From Alsobacter metallidurans (GTDB taxonomy: Bacteria > Pseudomonadota > Alphaproteobacteria > Rhizobiales > Beijerinckiaceae), in contig NZ_BMES01000002.1 of assembly GCF_014636935.1 (NCBI RefSeq), positions 496,001 through 560,000 on the forward strand: a DNA stretch of 64,000 nt, in the 5' to 3' direction. The position numbers and the translations under genes are program-made. The notes under the pieces were generated by a model. The model did not search any database, had not been told where the DNA came from, and was given only the letters and a program-made list of their open reading frames with translations. Below, one piece after another: positions 1 through 9,834 of the stretch. The stretch's first letter is position 1. Each line of letters begins with the position of its first letter.

Positions 1-2
1 AC

Positions 3-743
3 TGGTCGAAGCGCCCGCTCTCGGAAGCGCAGCTCGTCTATGCGCGCTCGGACGTCACCCATCTGCGCGACGTCTATCTCGAGCTGGTGAAGAAGCTCGA
101 GGAATCAGGCCGCACGCACTGGCTGGCGAACGAGATGGAGGTGCTGACCTCCCCGGCCACCTACCAGGCTCATCCGGAGGACGCGTGGCAGCGCCTGCGC
201 GGCCGCGTCCGCAAGGCCAAGGAGCTGGGCGTGCTGATCGAGCTCGCCGCCTGGCGCGAGCGCGAGGCGCAGAGCCGCGATGTGCCGCGCTCGCGCGTGC
301 TCAAGGACGACGCCGTGATGGACGTCGTCACGGCCGCGCCGCGCACGCCCGAGGCGCTGGGCCACCTGCGCTCCATCCCGTCCGGCTTCGAGCGTTCGCG
401 CGCCGGCGGCGATATCGTGGCGGCCGTGCAGCGCGGCCTCGACCGCGATCCCAAAGCCCTGCCGCCGCTGGAGCGCAATGGCCGGCGCAGCTTCAACCAG
501 GCCACCGTCGAGCTGCTCAAGGTGCTGCTGAAGATGACCTGCGAGCAGGAAGGCGTCGCCGCCAAGATCGTCGCCACCGTGGACGACCTCGAGGCCATCG
601 CGTCGGACGACGCCGCCAAGGTGCCGGCCATGCAGGGCTGGCGGCGCGAGCTGTTCGGCGAGCGCGCCCTGGCGCTGAAGCACGGCCGCCTTGCGCTCGC
701 GATGGACGACGGCAAGGTCGTGAGCGTCCCGCGGCACGTCTGA
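3..743 (+). CDS. rnd: Ribonuclease D, C-terminal part (cut by window edge)
   Basis: The frame is open from base 3 to the stop at 743, so the 5' part lies outside the window. The visible part holds the end of the DEDD exonuclease fold (a [18 protein letters not shown] segment, matching the DWS.RPL..AQ..YA..D motif of RNase D) followed by two helical regions consistent with tandem HRDC domains. RNase D trims the 3' ends of tRNA precursors and other structured RNAs. It lies tail-to-tail near ppx, as in many alphaproteobacteria. The family assignment is strong; the catalytic N-terminus cannot be checked. Confidence 0.9.
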   Translation, partial: WSKRPLSEAQLVYARSDVTHLRDVYLELVKKLEESGRTHWLANEMEVLTSPATYQAHPEDAWQRLRGRVRKAKELGVLIELAAWREREAQSRDVPRSRVLKDDAVMDVVTAAPRTPEALGHLRSIPSGFERSRAGGDIVAAVQRGLDRDPKALPPLERNGRRSFNQATVELLKVLLKMTCEQEGVAAKIVATVDDLEAIASDDAAKVPAMQGWRRELFGERALALKHGRLALAMDDGKVVSVPRHV

Positions 744-754
744 TCAGTAAACAA

Positions 755-783
755 TATAAAAATTGTCTTTACGCAATTTTTAG
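755..783 (+). terminator. AT-rich hairpin after rnd, possible terminator
   Basis: An 8-bp AT-rich stem (AAAAATTG / CAATTTTT, 758-765 and 774-781) with an 8-nt loop lies 14 bases after the rnd stop and ends in a run of T. The stem is weak in GC pairs, so termination efficiency is uncertain. The stretch also contains TATAAA and could instead be part of a promoter for the small gene at 829. Confidence 0.35.
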
Positions 784-828
784 CCATGCCGGCCGAAACT
801 CTTCGCAGTTTCGGCGACGGTGCATGGC

Positions 829-1128
829 ATGTTGACGCAAAGCCACGATACGACGCGCTCGCGCGACCGGGAGGTGAGCAATCTGCTGCACCTCTGCGGG
901 GACCTCGCGCTTGCAATCACCTGCGAGAGTTGCGGGGCCGTCTGCACGCGGACCGGTGCCTGGCTGGCCGCTCACCCCACCTTCATGTGCGGCCGATGCT
1001 TTCAAGACACCAGCGTCCGGTTGAACGCGCTCATCCAGGCCGTCCAGACCGCGGGCGAGGAACGGAGCGCTGCGCCCAGGGTCCTCGCCGAGGCGCTACC
1101 GCCGCTCCGGCCGCTCCGCGGTCACTGA
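829..1128 (+). CDS. Small Cys-rich hypothetical protein (zinc-ribbon-like)
   Basis: A 99-residue protein if the ATG at 829 is used; an in-frame GTG at 820 would add three residues. The centre carries CESCGAVC and, about 18 residues later, CGRC, so two CxxC pairs could bind a zinc ion as in treble-clef or ribbon folds. The ends look low in structure (Arg/Pro/Ala-rich C-terminus). It overlaps the 3' end of the convergent ppx by seven bases. I do not recognise a family and assign no function; codon third positions are GC-rich as in neighbours, which supports a real gene. Confidence 0.5.
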   Translation: MLTQSHDTTRSRDREVSNLLHLCGDLALAITCESCGAVCTRTGAWLAAHPTFMCGRCFQDTSVRLNALIQAVQTAGEERSAAPRVLAEALPPLRPLRGH

Positions 1129-2633
1129 CCGACCTGGAACTTGGGCGTCCGGCCGATGATCCGCGCCAACGCCTTCAAGCGGTTGAAGAGCCGGTCATTC
1201 GCGAGCGCGGCGAGGTCCCGCGGCACGTCCACCTGCAGCTGCCCATGCGCGCAATGCAGCGGCGTGCGCGGCAGAACGCCCGGCATGCCGGCTGAAACCA
1301 GGTAGGCGACCCGCATCGCGGCGCCCAGAATGCGCGCCCGGTCGATCATGCGCGGCGACGCCAGCTCGCGCAGGCGCGGGCTGACCTGGTCGTCCGACAG
1401 GCCGAGATGCCGGTAAGCCACCGCCAGCGCCAGATAGGCGCGGCCGGGGTGGTCCACGCCCGCGAACCCCGCATGCGCGATGATATTGAGCGACTGCTCG
1501 CCCCGGTAGTCCGGATGCGCGCGCCAGCCGATGTCGGCCAGCAGGCAGGCGGCGTGGCGCAGGCGCTTGTCCTCGGCGGTCTCGTCAAGGCTGGTGGACG
1601 CCATGAAGCGGTCCGTCCAAGCGCAGAGCTCCTCGCCGTGGCGCGGCGAGCGCGAGCGCAGCACGTTCAGCTCGCGCGCCATGGCGAGCAGTGGGTCCTC
1701 GGCCCGCTGGGCGTCGTCGAGTTGTTCGAACAGCAGCCCCTCGCGCACGCCCATGGCCGAAACCACGACCTCGCTGGGCTTGGCCATCCGGATGATCTGC
1801 TCCAGCACCAGCGCCCCATAGGCGAGCAGCGGGCGACGCGCGGCCGAAATCGATTCTATGGAATCCAGCGTCTCGGCCTCGACACGCTCCACCAGGCGGG
1901 CGAAATCCACGGCGTCGCGAGCCGGGATGACATAGTTGTGCATCACGTGCAGCGGGTAGCCGCGTTGCTTCATGTGCAGCCGCGCCAGGGCGCGCCAGGT
2001 GCCGCCGACGGCGTAGAAGGCCCTGCCCTTCGCGGCCTCGATCTGCGGCAGCCCCTCGAAGGCGTCGCGCACCAGCTTCACGGCTTTCTTGACGCTGCCG
2101 CCCGAGCGGTCCTGCAGCGCCAGGCCGCCGAGCGGCAGGGTGACGCCCGAGCCGAGCTTCTGCCCCTTGACCTCGATGAGCTCCAGTGAGCCGCCGCCGA
2201 GATCGCCCACGACCCCGTCCGGCTTCCAGATGCCGGACGCCACGCCCAGCGCCGAGAGCTTCGCCTCGCGCTTGCCCGAGATCAGCTCCACCGGCTGCCC
2301 GGTGACCTGCTCGCAGCGCGCCAGGAACTCCGCCCCGTTCGCGGCGTCGCGCGCCGCCGCGGTTGCCAGCACCCGCACTTCCTCGATCTTCATCACCTGG
2401 CAAAGCACCCGGAAGCGCGCCAGCGCCGAGAGCGCCTTCTCCATCGCCTCGGAGGCGAGCTTGCCGGTGGTGAGGACGTTGCGGCCCAGCCCGCAGAGCA
2501 CCTTCTCGTTGAAGATCGGCGTCGGCGACCGCGTCTGCCCCTCATAGGCGACCAGGCGCACCGAGTTCGAGCCGATGTCGATGATGGCCACCGGCGCGCC
2601 CACCTTGAGGCGACCTTGTGCGAGTTCCGGCAT
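1122..2633 (-). CDS. ppx: Exopolyphosphatase, Ppx/GppA family
   Basis: A 503-residue protein that should hydrolyse terminal phosphates of inorganic polyphosphate (or pppGpp). The actin/Hsp70-type ATPase fold is recognisable from the phosphate-1 loop AIIDIGSNSVRL (residues 16-27) and the phosphate-2 loop GDLGGGSL (143-150). A helical HD-like C-terminal region follows, giving the long Ppx form rather than the short 300-residue form. It starts 14 bases after the ppk stop, so the two are very probably co-transcribed and set polyphosphate turnover together. ATG start at 2633. Confidence 0.93.
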   Translation of the reverse strand: MPELAQGRLKVGAPVAIIDIGSNSVRLVAYEGQTRSPTPIFNEKVLCGLGRNVLTTGKLASEAMEKALSALARFRVLCQVMKIEEVRVLATAAARDAANGAEFLARCEQVTGQPVELISGKREAKLSALGVASGIWKPDGVVGDLGGGSLELIEVKGQKLGSGVTLPLGGLALQDRSGGSVKKAVKLVRDAFEGLPQIEAAKGRAFYAVGGTWRALARLHMKQRGYPLHVMHNYVIPARDAVDFARLVERVEAETLDSIESISAARRPLLAYGALVLEQIIRMAKPSEVVVSAMGVREGLLFEQLDDAQRAEDPLLAMARELNVLRSRSPRHGEELCAWTDRFMASTSLDETAEDKRLRHAACLLADIGWRAHPDYRGEQSLNIIAHAGFAGVDHPGRAYLALAVAYRHLGLSDDQVSPRLRELASPRMIDRARILGAAMRVAYLVSAGMPGVLPRTPLHCAHGQLQVDVPRDLAALANDRLFNRLKALARIIGRTPKFQVGQ

Positions 2634-2647
2634 CTGGGTCCTATGGT

Positions 2648-5137
2648 TCAGAGATCTGACGCGCCGGCGAGAACCGATTCGAGCCGAATCCGCTGCGCCG
2701 CAAGGCTCTTCGGGCTCGAACTCTTCAGCGACTTGCCGCGGCCGGACAGGCTTGGGTTGGTCATGAAATAGCGATGGGCGTTGAAGGGCGTCTCGCCCTC
2801 GGCTGGCCGAATACGCTGGCTGGAGCCATCCGGCAACACCGTCCAGCTTTGCTCGTTGTCAAGAAAGTTGGCCAGCATGATCTGGTCAAGCACCTGCTGG
2901 TGCACGGTGGGGTTCAGGATCGGCGTCATGGCCTCGACCCGGCGGTCGAGGTTGCGCTGCATCAGGTCGGCCGAAGAGATGTAGAGATGCGCCTTGGGAT
3001 GGGGCAGCCCGTGCCCGCCGCCGAACGCGTAGATTCGGGAATGCTCCAGGAAGCGCCCGACGATCGACTTCACGCGGATGTTGTCCGAAAGCCCCGGCAC
3101 GCCCGGCCGCAGGCAGCAGATGCCGCGGACAATCAGGTCCACCTGCACGCCGGCCTGGCTCGCCTCGTAGAGCGCATCGATGATCTGCGCGTCCACGAGG
3201 GCGTTGCACTTGCCCCAGATCGCGCCCGGACGCCCCGCCTTCGCGTGGGCGATCTCGTCCGCGATATGGGCGAGCAGCTTCTTTTTCAGCGTCAACGGCG
3301 ATACCGCCATGCGCTCCAGCTCCGCCGGTTCGGCATAGCCTGTAATGAAATTGAAGATGCGCGCCACGTCCCGGGCGATCACCGGATCAGCCGTGAAGAA
3401 GCTGAGGTCGGTATAGATGCGCGCCGTGATCGGGTGGTAGTTGCCGGTGCCCACATGGCAGTAGGTGACGAGCTGGCCGCCTTCGCGCCGCACCACCATC
3501 GAGAGCTTTGCGTGGGTCTTCAGCTCGATGAAGCCGAACACCACCTGCACGCCGGCCTTTTCGAGATCGCGCGCCCAGCGGATATTCGCTTCCTCGTCGA
3601 AGCGCGCCTTGAGCTCCACCAGCGCGGTGACGCTCTTGCCGGCTTCGGCGGCTTCCGCCAGCGCCTTGATGATCGGGCTGTCCGACGAGGTGCGGTAGAG
3701 CGTCTGCTTGATCGCCACAACGTTGGGATCGCGCGCGGCCTGCGCCAGGAACTGCACCACCACGTCGAAGGATTCGTAGGGGTGGTGGACGATGAGGTCC
3801 TTCTGACGGATCGCCGCGTAGCAGTCGCCGCCAAGGTCGCGGATGCGCTCGGGAAAGCGGGGGTTGTAGGGCGTGAACTTCAGGTCCGAGCGCTCCAGCC
3901 CGACGAGTTGCGACAGATCGTTCAGCGCCAGCATGCCCTCGGTGAAGAACAGCTCTTCGCTCTGGACGCCGAACTCGCCGGCCACGAACTGGCGCAGGTT
4001 CTCGGGCATCGACGCCTCGACCTCGAGACGGATCACCGAACCGCGGCGGCGCTGCTTCAGCGCCGTCTCGAACACCCGCATCAGGTCCTCGGCCTCTTCC
4101 TCGACCTCGATGTCGCTGTCGCGGATGACCCGGAAGCCGCCGAGCCCCCGCACCGAGTAGCCGGGGAAAAGCCGGCCGATGAACAACGCGATCGCTTGTT
4201 CGAGCGCAATGAAGCGCACGGCGCCGGTTTCAGCGAGATCTGGCAGGCGGATGAAGCGGTCGACCTTGTTGGGCACCCGGATCAGGGCGTTCAGCAAGCG
4301 GCCGTCGGTGGTGCGGACGAGCTCCAGCGCGAGCGAAAAGCCGAGGTTCGGGATGAACGGGAACGGATGCGCGGGGTCGACAGCGAGCGGGGTCAGCACC
4401 GGGAACACGTGGTGGAGGAAGAAGTCCTCCAGCCAGCTCTTCTCGTTGCGGGTGACCTCCGGCCCGTCCACCAGGACGATGCCGACCTCGAACAGCGAAT
4501 CGCGCAATTCGCGCCAGCGCCGCTGCTGGTCGCTCGCCAGCGCCGTCACGGCCTCGCCGATGCGGGCGAGCTGCTCGGCGGGCGTCAGGCCGTCCTGCGA
4601 CAGCTGCACGATGCCGGACTTGAATTGCCCGCGCAGGCCCGCGACCCGGACCATGAAGAACTCGTCCAGGTTGTTGGCCGAGATTGACAGGAAGCGCAGC
4701 TGCTCGAGCAGCGGGTGGTTGAGGTTGGAGGCTTCCTCGAGCACCCGCCGATTGAAGTGCAGCCACGAGAGCTCGCGATTGATGAAGCGTTCCGGCGTGC
4801 CGATGAGCGGCGACGGCTCGGGCGCGGCCTCCTGCTTGGCGGCGGGCATGCGGCCGGCGCGGGCGGGCTGCTTCGGCGCGGCAGGCTGCTTGATTGGCGG
4901 GGTGGGTTTGTCGGGCGCGACAGCCTTCGCGCCCTCCGCAGCCGCCTTTGCGGCGGGCGGAACTTTCGCGGCGTCCGGCTTCGGCGCGGCCCTGGCGACT
5001 TTTGTGGGCGCTGCCTTGGCCGTTACGACCTTGCGCGGCTTGGCGGCCGTTTCGGAGCCGCCGATCTCGGGAGCCTCGGCCGAAGCCGCGGCCTGAGCCT
5101 TCGCCTTCGCGGCGGCCTGTTCGTCTTTCACGTCCAC
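2648..5137 (-). CDS. ppk: Polyphosphate kinase 1
   Basis: Makes polyphosphate from ATP at the membrane. The catalytic part begins near residue 115 with [16 protein letters not shown] and contains the phospholipase-D-like catalytic region, including THAKLSMV, whose His is the expected phosphorylated residue, and [10 protein letters not shown]. The first ~110 residues are an Ala/Lys/Pro-rich tail, presumably disordered and absent from short PPK1 enzymes. I chose the GTG at 5137 (829 aa) because AGGAG sits 7 bases upstream; a GTG at 5173 with GGGAG is the alternative. The open frame runs on to 5455, but that part lies over hda and is not PPK-like. It is followed by ppx. Confidence 0.93.
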   Translation of the reverse strand: MDVKDEQAAAKAKAQAAASAEAPEIGGSETAAKPRKVVTAKAAPTKVARAAPKPDAAKVPPAAKAAAEGAKAVAPDKPTPPIKQPAAPKQPARAGRMPAAKQEAAPEPSPLIGTPERFINRELSWLHFNRRVLEEASNLNHPLLEQLRFLSISANNLDEFFMVRVAGLRGQFKSGIVQLSQDGLTPAEQLARIGEAVTALASDQQRRWRELRDSLFEVGIVLVDGPEVTRNEKSWLEDFFLHHVFPVLTPLAVDPAHPFPFIPNLGFSLALELVRTTDGRLLNALIRVPNKVDRFIRLPDLAETGAVRFIALEQAIALFIGRLFPGYSVRGLGGFRVIRDSDIEVEEEAEDLMRVFETALKQRRRGSVIRLEVEASMPENLRQFVAGEFGVQSEELFFTEGMLALNDLSQLVGLERSDLKFTPYNPRFPERIRDLGGDCYAAIRQKDLIVHHPYESFDVVVQFLAQAARDPNVVAIKQTLYRTSSDSPIIKALAEAAEAGKSVTALVELKARFDEEANIRWARDLEKAGVQVVFGFIELKTHAKLSMVVRREGGQLVTYCHVGTGNYHPITARIYTDLSFFTADPVIARDVARIFNFITGYAEPAELERMAVSPLTLKKKLLAHIADEIAHAKAGRPGAIWGKCNALVDAQIIDALYEASQAGVQVDLIVRGICCLRPGVPGLSDNIRVKSIVGRFLEHSRIYAFGGGHGLPHPKAHLYISSADLMQRNLDRRVEAMTPILNPTVHQQVLDQIMLANFLDNEQSWTVLPDGSSQRIRPAEGETPFNAHRYFMTNPSLSGRGKSLKSSSPKSLAAQRIRLESVLAGASDL

Positions 5138-5228
5138 GCGCCGGCTCCTGGATCCACGCTTCACGATCGCCACAGCTTCTCCCAAGGCTCTACGACATTT
5201 CGACGACAGGCAACCGAGGGCGTATGGA

Positions 5229-5918
5229 TTAAAGCGTTGGATCCCCCTCCCCGTTCCGCAGAATTTCGGCCGCCAACGGCCGCGTGATGCGCCGCCCGCG
5301 CGCCAGCCCCTCGCGGTCGAGCGCTTCCACGACGGCACGCGCGGCCGCGATCGAGCGGTCGATGCGCAGCGCCAGGAATTCCACCACGGAGGTGTCGACC
5401 ACGATCTGGCGTTCCAGGAACATCTTGACCAGCACGGCGCGCACCAGCGCGTCATCGGGCTCGCCCAGCGTTTCGGAGGGCGCGAGCCGCAGGCGCGACA
5501 GGATGTCGGCCGTCTGCAGCCGCCAGTCGCCCGGCGGCGTCCGGGCCGTGAGCAGCAGGAAGCACCGGCGCTCGCGCGCCATGTTCAGGAGGTGGAACAG
5601 CGCCTCCTCGTGCCCTTCGGCGGCGTCACAATCCTCCACCACCAGCGCGCCTGCCGACACGAGGTGCGGCACGTCGCCGACCCGCAGCCGGTCGCGCGGA
5701 ACCGTCCAGGCGTGGCTGCGCGCGGCCCAGATGGTGGCGAGGTGCGTCTTGCCCGAGCCCGGCGGGCCCACCATCACGAGCACCGGATCCGGCCAATCCG
5801 GCCAACGCTCCAGCGCCTCGAAGGCGGCCTCGTTGGAGGCGCTGACGAGAAAGTCCTCAGCGTCGTGGTGCGTGTCGACCGGCAGGTCGAGCGCGAGCTG
5901 GCGGGGCTTGTCGGCCAC
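5229..5918 (-). CDS. hdaA: DnaA-related replication regulator Hda/HdaA
   Basis: A 229-residue AAA+ protein resembling only the ATPase domain of DnaA, without the DNA-binding domain IV. It has a sliding-clamp-binding motif QLALDL at residues 7-12, Walker [10 protein letters not shown] near residue 55, and an ALVVEDCD Walker B segment. In Caulobacter and E. coli such proteins, bound to the DNA-loaded clamp, stimulate ATP hydrolysis by DnaA and prevent re-initiation. Start is a GTG at 5918, three bases after the perM stop, so translation is probably coupled. Position between perM and ppk is the usual alphaproteobacterial order. Confidence 0.88.
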   Translation of the reverse strand: MADKPRQLALDLPVDTHHDAEDFLVSASNEAAFEALERWPDWPDPVLVMVGPPGSGKTHLATIWAARSHAWTVPRDRLRVGDVPHLVSAGALVVEDCDAAEGHEEALFHLLNMARERRCFLLLTARTPPGDWRLQTADILSRLRLAPSETLGEPDDALVRAVLVKMFLERQIVVDTSVVEFLALRIDRSIAAARAVVEALDREGLARGRRITRPLAAEILRNGEGDPTL

Positions 5919-5921
5919 GGC

Positions 5922-7076
5922 TCAGGCGTCCGGCGGCAGGCCGCCGTCCGGCGTCTTCACGCCCGTGTAGATCGGGCTCGCCATGTACTGCTTGAGCCCG
6001 AAACGGGCCAGCACGCCCACGGTGGCGGCGAGCGGCACGGCGAGCAGCAAGCCGACGAAGCCAAACAGCGCGCCGAATGCGAACAGCGCGAACATCAGCC
6101 ACACGGGATGCAGCCCCACCGCCTGGCCGACGAGTTTGGGCGACAGGATGTTGCCCTCCAGAAACTGGCCGCTGAAGAACACCGCCAGCACCGCGCCCAC
6201 CATCACCCAGTCGGGCCAGAACTGCACCACCGCGACCGAGCTCGCGAGCACCAGCCCGGTGAGCGACCCGACATATGGAATAAACGAGATCAGCCCCGCC
6301 AGCATGCCGATCAGGAAGCCGAAATTCAGCCCGCACAGCATCAGCCCGATCGCGTACCATGCGCCGAGTAGCAGGCACACAAGAGACTGGCCGCGGATGA
6401 ACCCGCCGATGGCGTCATTGATCTCGGTGGCGAGTTCCCGAACGGTCGCGCGGTGGCGCGGCGGCGTCCAGCCGTCCACCTTGGCGATCATCCGGTCCCA
6501 GTCGACCAGCAGGTAGAAGGCCACAACGGGCGTGACCACCAGCAAGGACGCGACGCCGATCAGCGTCTGGCTGCCACTCCACAACGATTTCAGCACGTCG
6601 CCGCCCCACGCGACGCCCTTGCCGATCACGTCGCCGAGCGAGCCCTGGATGTCCGCCGGCTGCACGCGATGGCCCAGCCGCTCCAGCCAGGGCGAGCCCT
6701 TCTCCACCACGAGCTGCTGCAGCCGCTGCGCGTAGCCCGGCACCTTGGCGGCGAAATCCGCGAGATTGCCGGCCAGCAACGGCGCGAGCAGCAGCAGCGC
6801 CAGCACGAACACCAGCACGAAAACGCCGAGGATCACCACCGTGGCCCACAGGCGGCTGAAGCCGACGCGCTCCAGCCTGTCGGCCAGCGGGTCGAGGAAA
6901 TAGGCGAGCGCCAGCCCGGCCACGAAGGGCAGCAGGATGCCGCTGAACACATAGAGGCAGAGCCCGACCACGCCGAGCGCCGCCAGCCAGAAGGCGATCT
7001 GGCGCCCGAGCGGCAAAGGTCGGTCCTCAGCCGCCGCGACCGCGGCAGGTTCCCGCCGGATCTGGATGTCCGTCAC
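5922..7076 (-). CDS. AI-2E family (PerM-like) membrane transporter
   Basis: A polytopic inner-membrane protein of the AI-2 exporter/PerM superfamily, about 384 residues. Two N-terminal hydrophobic helices, a soluble middle (KVPGYAQRLQQL) and a C-terminal block of helices with IPYVGSLTG and GNILSPKLVGQAVGLHP, the family hallmark, are visible. The substrate of such proteins is usually unknown; AI-2 export is shown only for some members. I prefer the GTG at 7076, which overlaps the stop of the upstream phosphatidyltransferase gene as GTGA; an ATG at 7097 is also possible. Confidence 0.85.
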   Translation of the reverse strand: MTDIQIRREPAAVAAAEDRPLPLGRQIAFWLAALGVVGLCLYVFSGILLPFVAGLALAYFLDPLADRLERVGFSRLWATVVILGVFVLVFVLALLLLAPLLAGNLADFAAKVPGYAQRLQQLVVEKGSPWLERLGHRVQPADIQGSLGDVIGKGVAWGGDVLKSLWSGSQTLIGVASLLVVTPVVAFYLLVDWDRMIAKVDGWTPPRHRATVRELATEINDAIGGFIRGQSLVCLLLGAWYAIGLMLCGLNFGFLIGMLAGLISFIPYVGSLTGLVLASSVAVVQFWPDWVMVGAVLAVFFSGQFLEGNILSPKLVGQAVGLHPVWLMFALFAFGALFGFVGLLLAVPLAATVGVLARFGLKQYMASPIYTGVKTPDGGLPPDA

Positions 7077-7612
7077 GACGCCATGTGCTTCAACCATCGG
7101 GCGAGATAGGCGCCCGCCGAGATCGTCGTCAAGCCGGCGACCACCAAAGCGCCCGCATAGATCAAGGAGGCCTGCTGCAGCCCATAGGCCAGCGAGCCGA
7201 GGATCAGGGCCGCGAACACGATCTGCGCCAGCGTATTGGCCTTGGACACGAAGGACGGGTTGATGGCGATCGGCTTCTCGAGCAACCAGGACAGCACCAC
7301 TGCGCCCATGATCATGATGTCGCGCGACACCACCACGATGGCGAGCCAGGGCGGCAACTGCCCGACGATGGAAAGCGACACGTAGATCGACACCAGCAGC
7401 GCCTTGTCGGCGAGCGGGTCCATATAGGCTCCGAGCTCGGAGCGCATGTCGAAGCGCCGCGCGATCCAGCCGTCGACGCCATCCGACACCCCCGCCAGCA
7501 CGAAACCCGCGAAGGCGAGCTTCCACTCGCCCTGCCCGATCATCGCGACCACGAACGGCACCAGCAGGAAGCGGCCGATGGTGATCAGGTTGGGGATGTT
7601 CACGACGGTCAT
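7073..7612 (-). CDS. CDP-alcohol phosphatidyltransferase (PgsA-like)
   Basis: A 179-residue membrane enzyme that transfers a phosphatidyl group from CDP-diacylglycerol to an alcohol. The complete family signature DG-x2-AR-x8-G-x3-D-x3-D is present at residues 47-69, ending GAYMDPLAD. The N-terminal NIPNLITIGRF is typical of phosphatidylglycerophosphate synthases, but cardiolipin-synthase-like members share it, so the acceptor (glycerol-3-phosphate or phosphatidylglycerol) is not settled. It is first in the leftward unit with perM, hda, ppk and ppx, and diverges from purM. Confidence 0.85.
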   Translation of the reverse strand: MTVVNIPNLITIGRFLLVPFVVAMIGQGEWKLAFAGFVLAGVSDGVDGWIARRFDMRSELGAYMDPLADKALLVSIYVSLSIVGQLPPWLAIVVVSRDIMIMGAVVLSWLLEKPIAINPSFVSKANTLAQIVFAALILGSLAYGLQQASLIYAGALVVAGLTTISAGAYLARWLKHMAS

Positions 7613-7761
7613 GGGGCAAGCTTAAGCCAGACGCGCCTGCTTCGCGAGCCGGCGAGGATCAGATATGAACGGCGGAGCGCCATTTCATGGGCGCCGCGGC
7701 GGCCTGCCCCTTGCCAGTGTGCGCAGGTAAGCTTACTCCGCCCGCACACGGAGTTTATTAC

Positions 7762-8847
7762 ATGCCGAGCAACGAGACCAAGGGTCTCACCTACGCGCAG
7801 TCCGGCGTCGACATCGACGCCGGCAACGCCATGGTGGAAGCGATCAAGCCGCTCGTGCGGGCCACGGCGCGGCCCGGCGCGGATGCGGTGATCGGCGGCT
7901 TCGGCGGCCTGTTCGACCTCAAGGCCGCCGGGTTCACGGACCCGGTGCTGGTGGCCGCCAATGACGGCGTCGGCACCAAGGTCAAGATCGCGATCGAAAC
8001 CAACAAGCACGACACCATCGGGGTTGACCTCGTGGCGATGAGCGTCAACGACCTCATCGTCCAGGGCGCCGAGCCGCTGTTCTTCCTGGACTACTTCGCC
8101 ACCGGCAAGCTCGCCCCCAATGTGGGCGCGGAAGTGATCGCCGGCGTCGCAAAGGCCTGCAAGGAAGCCGGCTGCGCGCTGATTGGCGGCGAAACCGCCG
8201 AGATGCCCGGCCTCTACAACGAGAACGACTACGACCTCGCGGGCTTTGCGGTGGGCGCGGCCGAGCGCGGCGCGCTGCTGCCCCGGCCGGACATCGCGGA
8301 CGGCGACATCCTGCTGGGCCTGCGCTCCTCGGGGCTGCATTCCAACGGCTTCTCGCTGGTGCGCCGCATCGTCGACCTCAGCGGCCTCCCATGGGAGGCG
8401 CCCGCCCCGTTCGAGCCCGACTGCCCGATCGGCGTGGCGTTGCTGGAGCCGACCCGCCTTTATGTGAAGCAGGTGCTGGCGGTTCTGCGCGCCACCACGG
8501 GCGTGAAGGCGCTGGCGCACATCACCGGCGGCGGTTTCACGGACAACATCCCGCGCGTGCTGCCGGAGGGCTTGTCGGCCGTGGTCGACGCCTCCGCGAT
8601 CCCGGTGCTGCCGGTGTTCAAGTGGCTGGCCGCCGTGGGCGACGTCAGCGATGTCGAGATGCTGCGCACGTTCAATTGCGGCATCGGCATGGTGGTGGTT
8701 GTCGCCCCCAACGAGCTCGAGCCCGCGCTGGCCGCCTTCCGGGCGGTCGGCGAGAAGCCGGTGCAACTCGGAAAGCTCGCGCCCCGCAAGGATGGCCAGG
8801 CGGTCGTCTACAAGGGCAAGCTCGACCTGGCGCTGGAACCCAGGTGA
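7762..8847 (+). CDS. purM: Phosphoribosylformylglycinamidine cyclo-ligase
   Basis: AIR synthetase, fifth step of de novo purine synthesis, 361 residues. Recognised from [15 protein letters not shown] at the start, GGFGGLFDL, the ATP/phosphate region [40 protein letters not shown] and GGETAEMPG. The ATG at 7762 is chosen because GGAG lies 8 bases upstream and because this is where homology begins; the open frame extends 25 codons further up without family similarity. purN follows with a four-base overlap. Confidence 0.97.
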   Translation: MPSNETKGLTYAQSGVDIDAGNAMVEAIKPLVRATARPGADAVIGGFGGLFDLKAAGFTDPVLVAANDGVGTKVKIAIETNKHDTIGVDLVAMSVNDLIVQGAEPLFFLDYFATGKLAPNVGAEVIAGVAKACKEAGCALIGGETAEMPGLYNENDYDLAGFAVGAAERGALLPRPDIADGDILLGLRSSGLHSNGFSLVRRIVDLSGLPWEAPAPFEPDCPIGVALLEPTRLYVKQVLAVLRATTGVKALAHITGGGFTDNIPRVLPEGLSAVVDASAIPVLPVFKWLAAVGDVSDVEMLRTFNCGIGMVVVVAPNELEPALAAFRAVGEKPVQLGKLAPRKDGQAVVYKGKLDLALEPR

Positions 8848-9515
8848 CCCTTCAGGCGACCCTGGCCGCCCGCCGCCGCACCGCCGTCCTCGTGTCGGGT
8901 CGCGGCTCCAACATGGCGGCGTTGATCGAGGCGGCGCGCGATCCCGCTTATCCGGCCGAGATCGTGCTGGTGCTGTCCAACCGTCCGGACGCGGGCGGCC
9001 TGGAGCGCGCCGCGGCGGCCGGCATCGCGACCGCCGTGGTGGACCACAAGGCGCATCCGAGCCGGGAGTCGTTCGAGGACGCCATGCAGGCCGCGCTGGA
9101 AGCCCATGTCGTCGAACTCGTGTGCCTGGCGGGATTCATGCGCATTCTCACGGCCGGCTTCATCGCCCGCTGGGAGGACCGCCTGATCAACATCCATCCG
9201 TCGCTGCTGCCGGCGTTTCGCGGGCTCCACACGCATGAGCGCGCGCTGGCCGAAGGCGTGCGGCTGCACGGCTGCACGGTGCATTTCGTGGTCCCGGAAC
9301 TCGATGCCGGGCCCATCATCGCGCAGGGCGCTGTTCCGGTTTTCGACGACGACAGCGCCGACGTTCTCGGCGCGCGCGTGCTTCAAGTCGAGCACGCGCT
9401 CTATCCGCTTGGCCTCGCCTTGGTGGCGAGCGGGCGGGCGCGGCGGGACGGCTTGCGCGTCCGTGTGGACGGCGCAAAGCCGCAAGCGCCTTTGATCAGT
9501 CCCCTACTCGTCTAA
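8844..9515 (+). CDS. purN: Phosphoribosylglycinamide formyltransferase
   Basis: GAR transformylase, which formylates GAR with 10-formyl-THF in purine synthesis; 223 residues. The substrate-phosphate loop [10 protein letters not shown], the catalytic [10 protein letters not shown] (Asn and His) and [14 protein letters not shown] with the catalytic Asp are all present. GTG start at 8844 overlaps the purM stop as GTGA, indicating translational coupling. A C-terminal tail of about 20 residues after [11 protein letters not shown] is not conserved. Confidence 0.96.
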   Translation: MTLQATLAARRRTAVLVSGRGSNMAALIEAARDPAYPAEIVLVLSNRPDAGGLERAAAAGIATAVVDHKAHPSRESFEDAMQAALEAHVVELVCLAGFMRILTAGFIARWEDRLINIHPSLLPAFRGLHTHERALAEGVRLHGCTVHFVVPELDAGPIIAQGAVPVFDDDSADVLGARVLQVEHALYPLGLALVASGRARRDGLRVRVDGAKPQAPLISPLLV

Positions 9516-9606
9516 AATCACCTTCCGGCTCAGTTCAGCCCGAGCTTCGCCACGATCCCGCCGCGATGCGGCGCGTTCCTTCACGTCAACTGCTTGCAAT
9601 TGCAGG

Positions 9607-9834
9607 ATGATTCGGGTTCGCAATATGGACAGGCGCTGGTCGGCTCTCGCGATGCTCCTCACGGTCTTGGCTTTGCTGCTGGGCACGGGCATGACTGCCG
9701 TCGCCGCTTGGCGCATCGGCGCCCAGGCGGAAGGCCGCTTCATCATCACCACCACGGCGGATTGGAACGACACCCTTCAGCGCGTCGCGTCCTCGACCTT
9801 CCGGGACGCGCCCGATCCGCTGTCGCGGTGGTAG
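9607..9834 (+). CDS. Possible small membrane or secreted protein
   Basis: A 75-residue open frame with an Arg-rich N-terminus and one strongly hydrophobic stretch (residues about 13-35), which could be a membrane anchor or signal peptide. Codon third positions are mostly G/C, like real genes here. Its last 58 bases overlap the 3' end of the convergent DinB-like gene, in a part of DinB that looks unconserved. No family is recognised, and no good ribosome binding site precedes the ATG. It may be spurious. Confidence 0.35.
   Translation: MIRVRNMDRRWSALAMLLTVLALLLGTGMTAVAAWRIGAQAEGRFIITTTADWNDTLQRVASSTFRDAPDPLSRW

Noticed and set aside
5138-5455. Upstream continuation of the ppk frame
   Set aside because: The extra ~105 codons overlap hda in another frame and encode Trp/Arg/Ser-rich nonsense; strong ribosome binding sites support the GTG at 5137 (or 5173).
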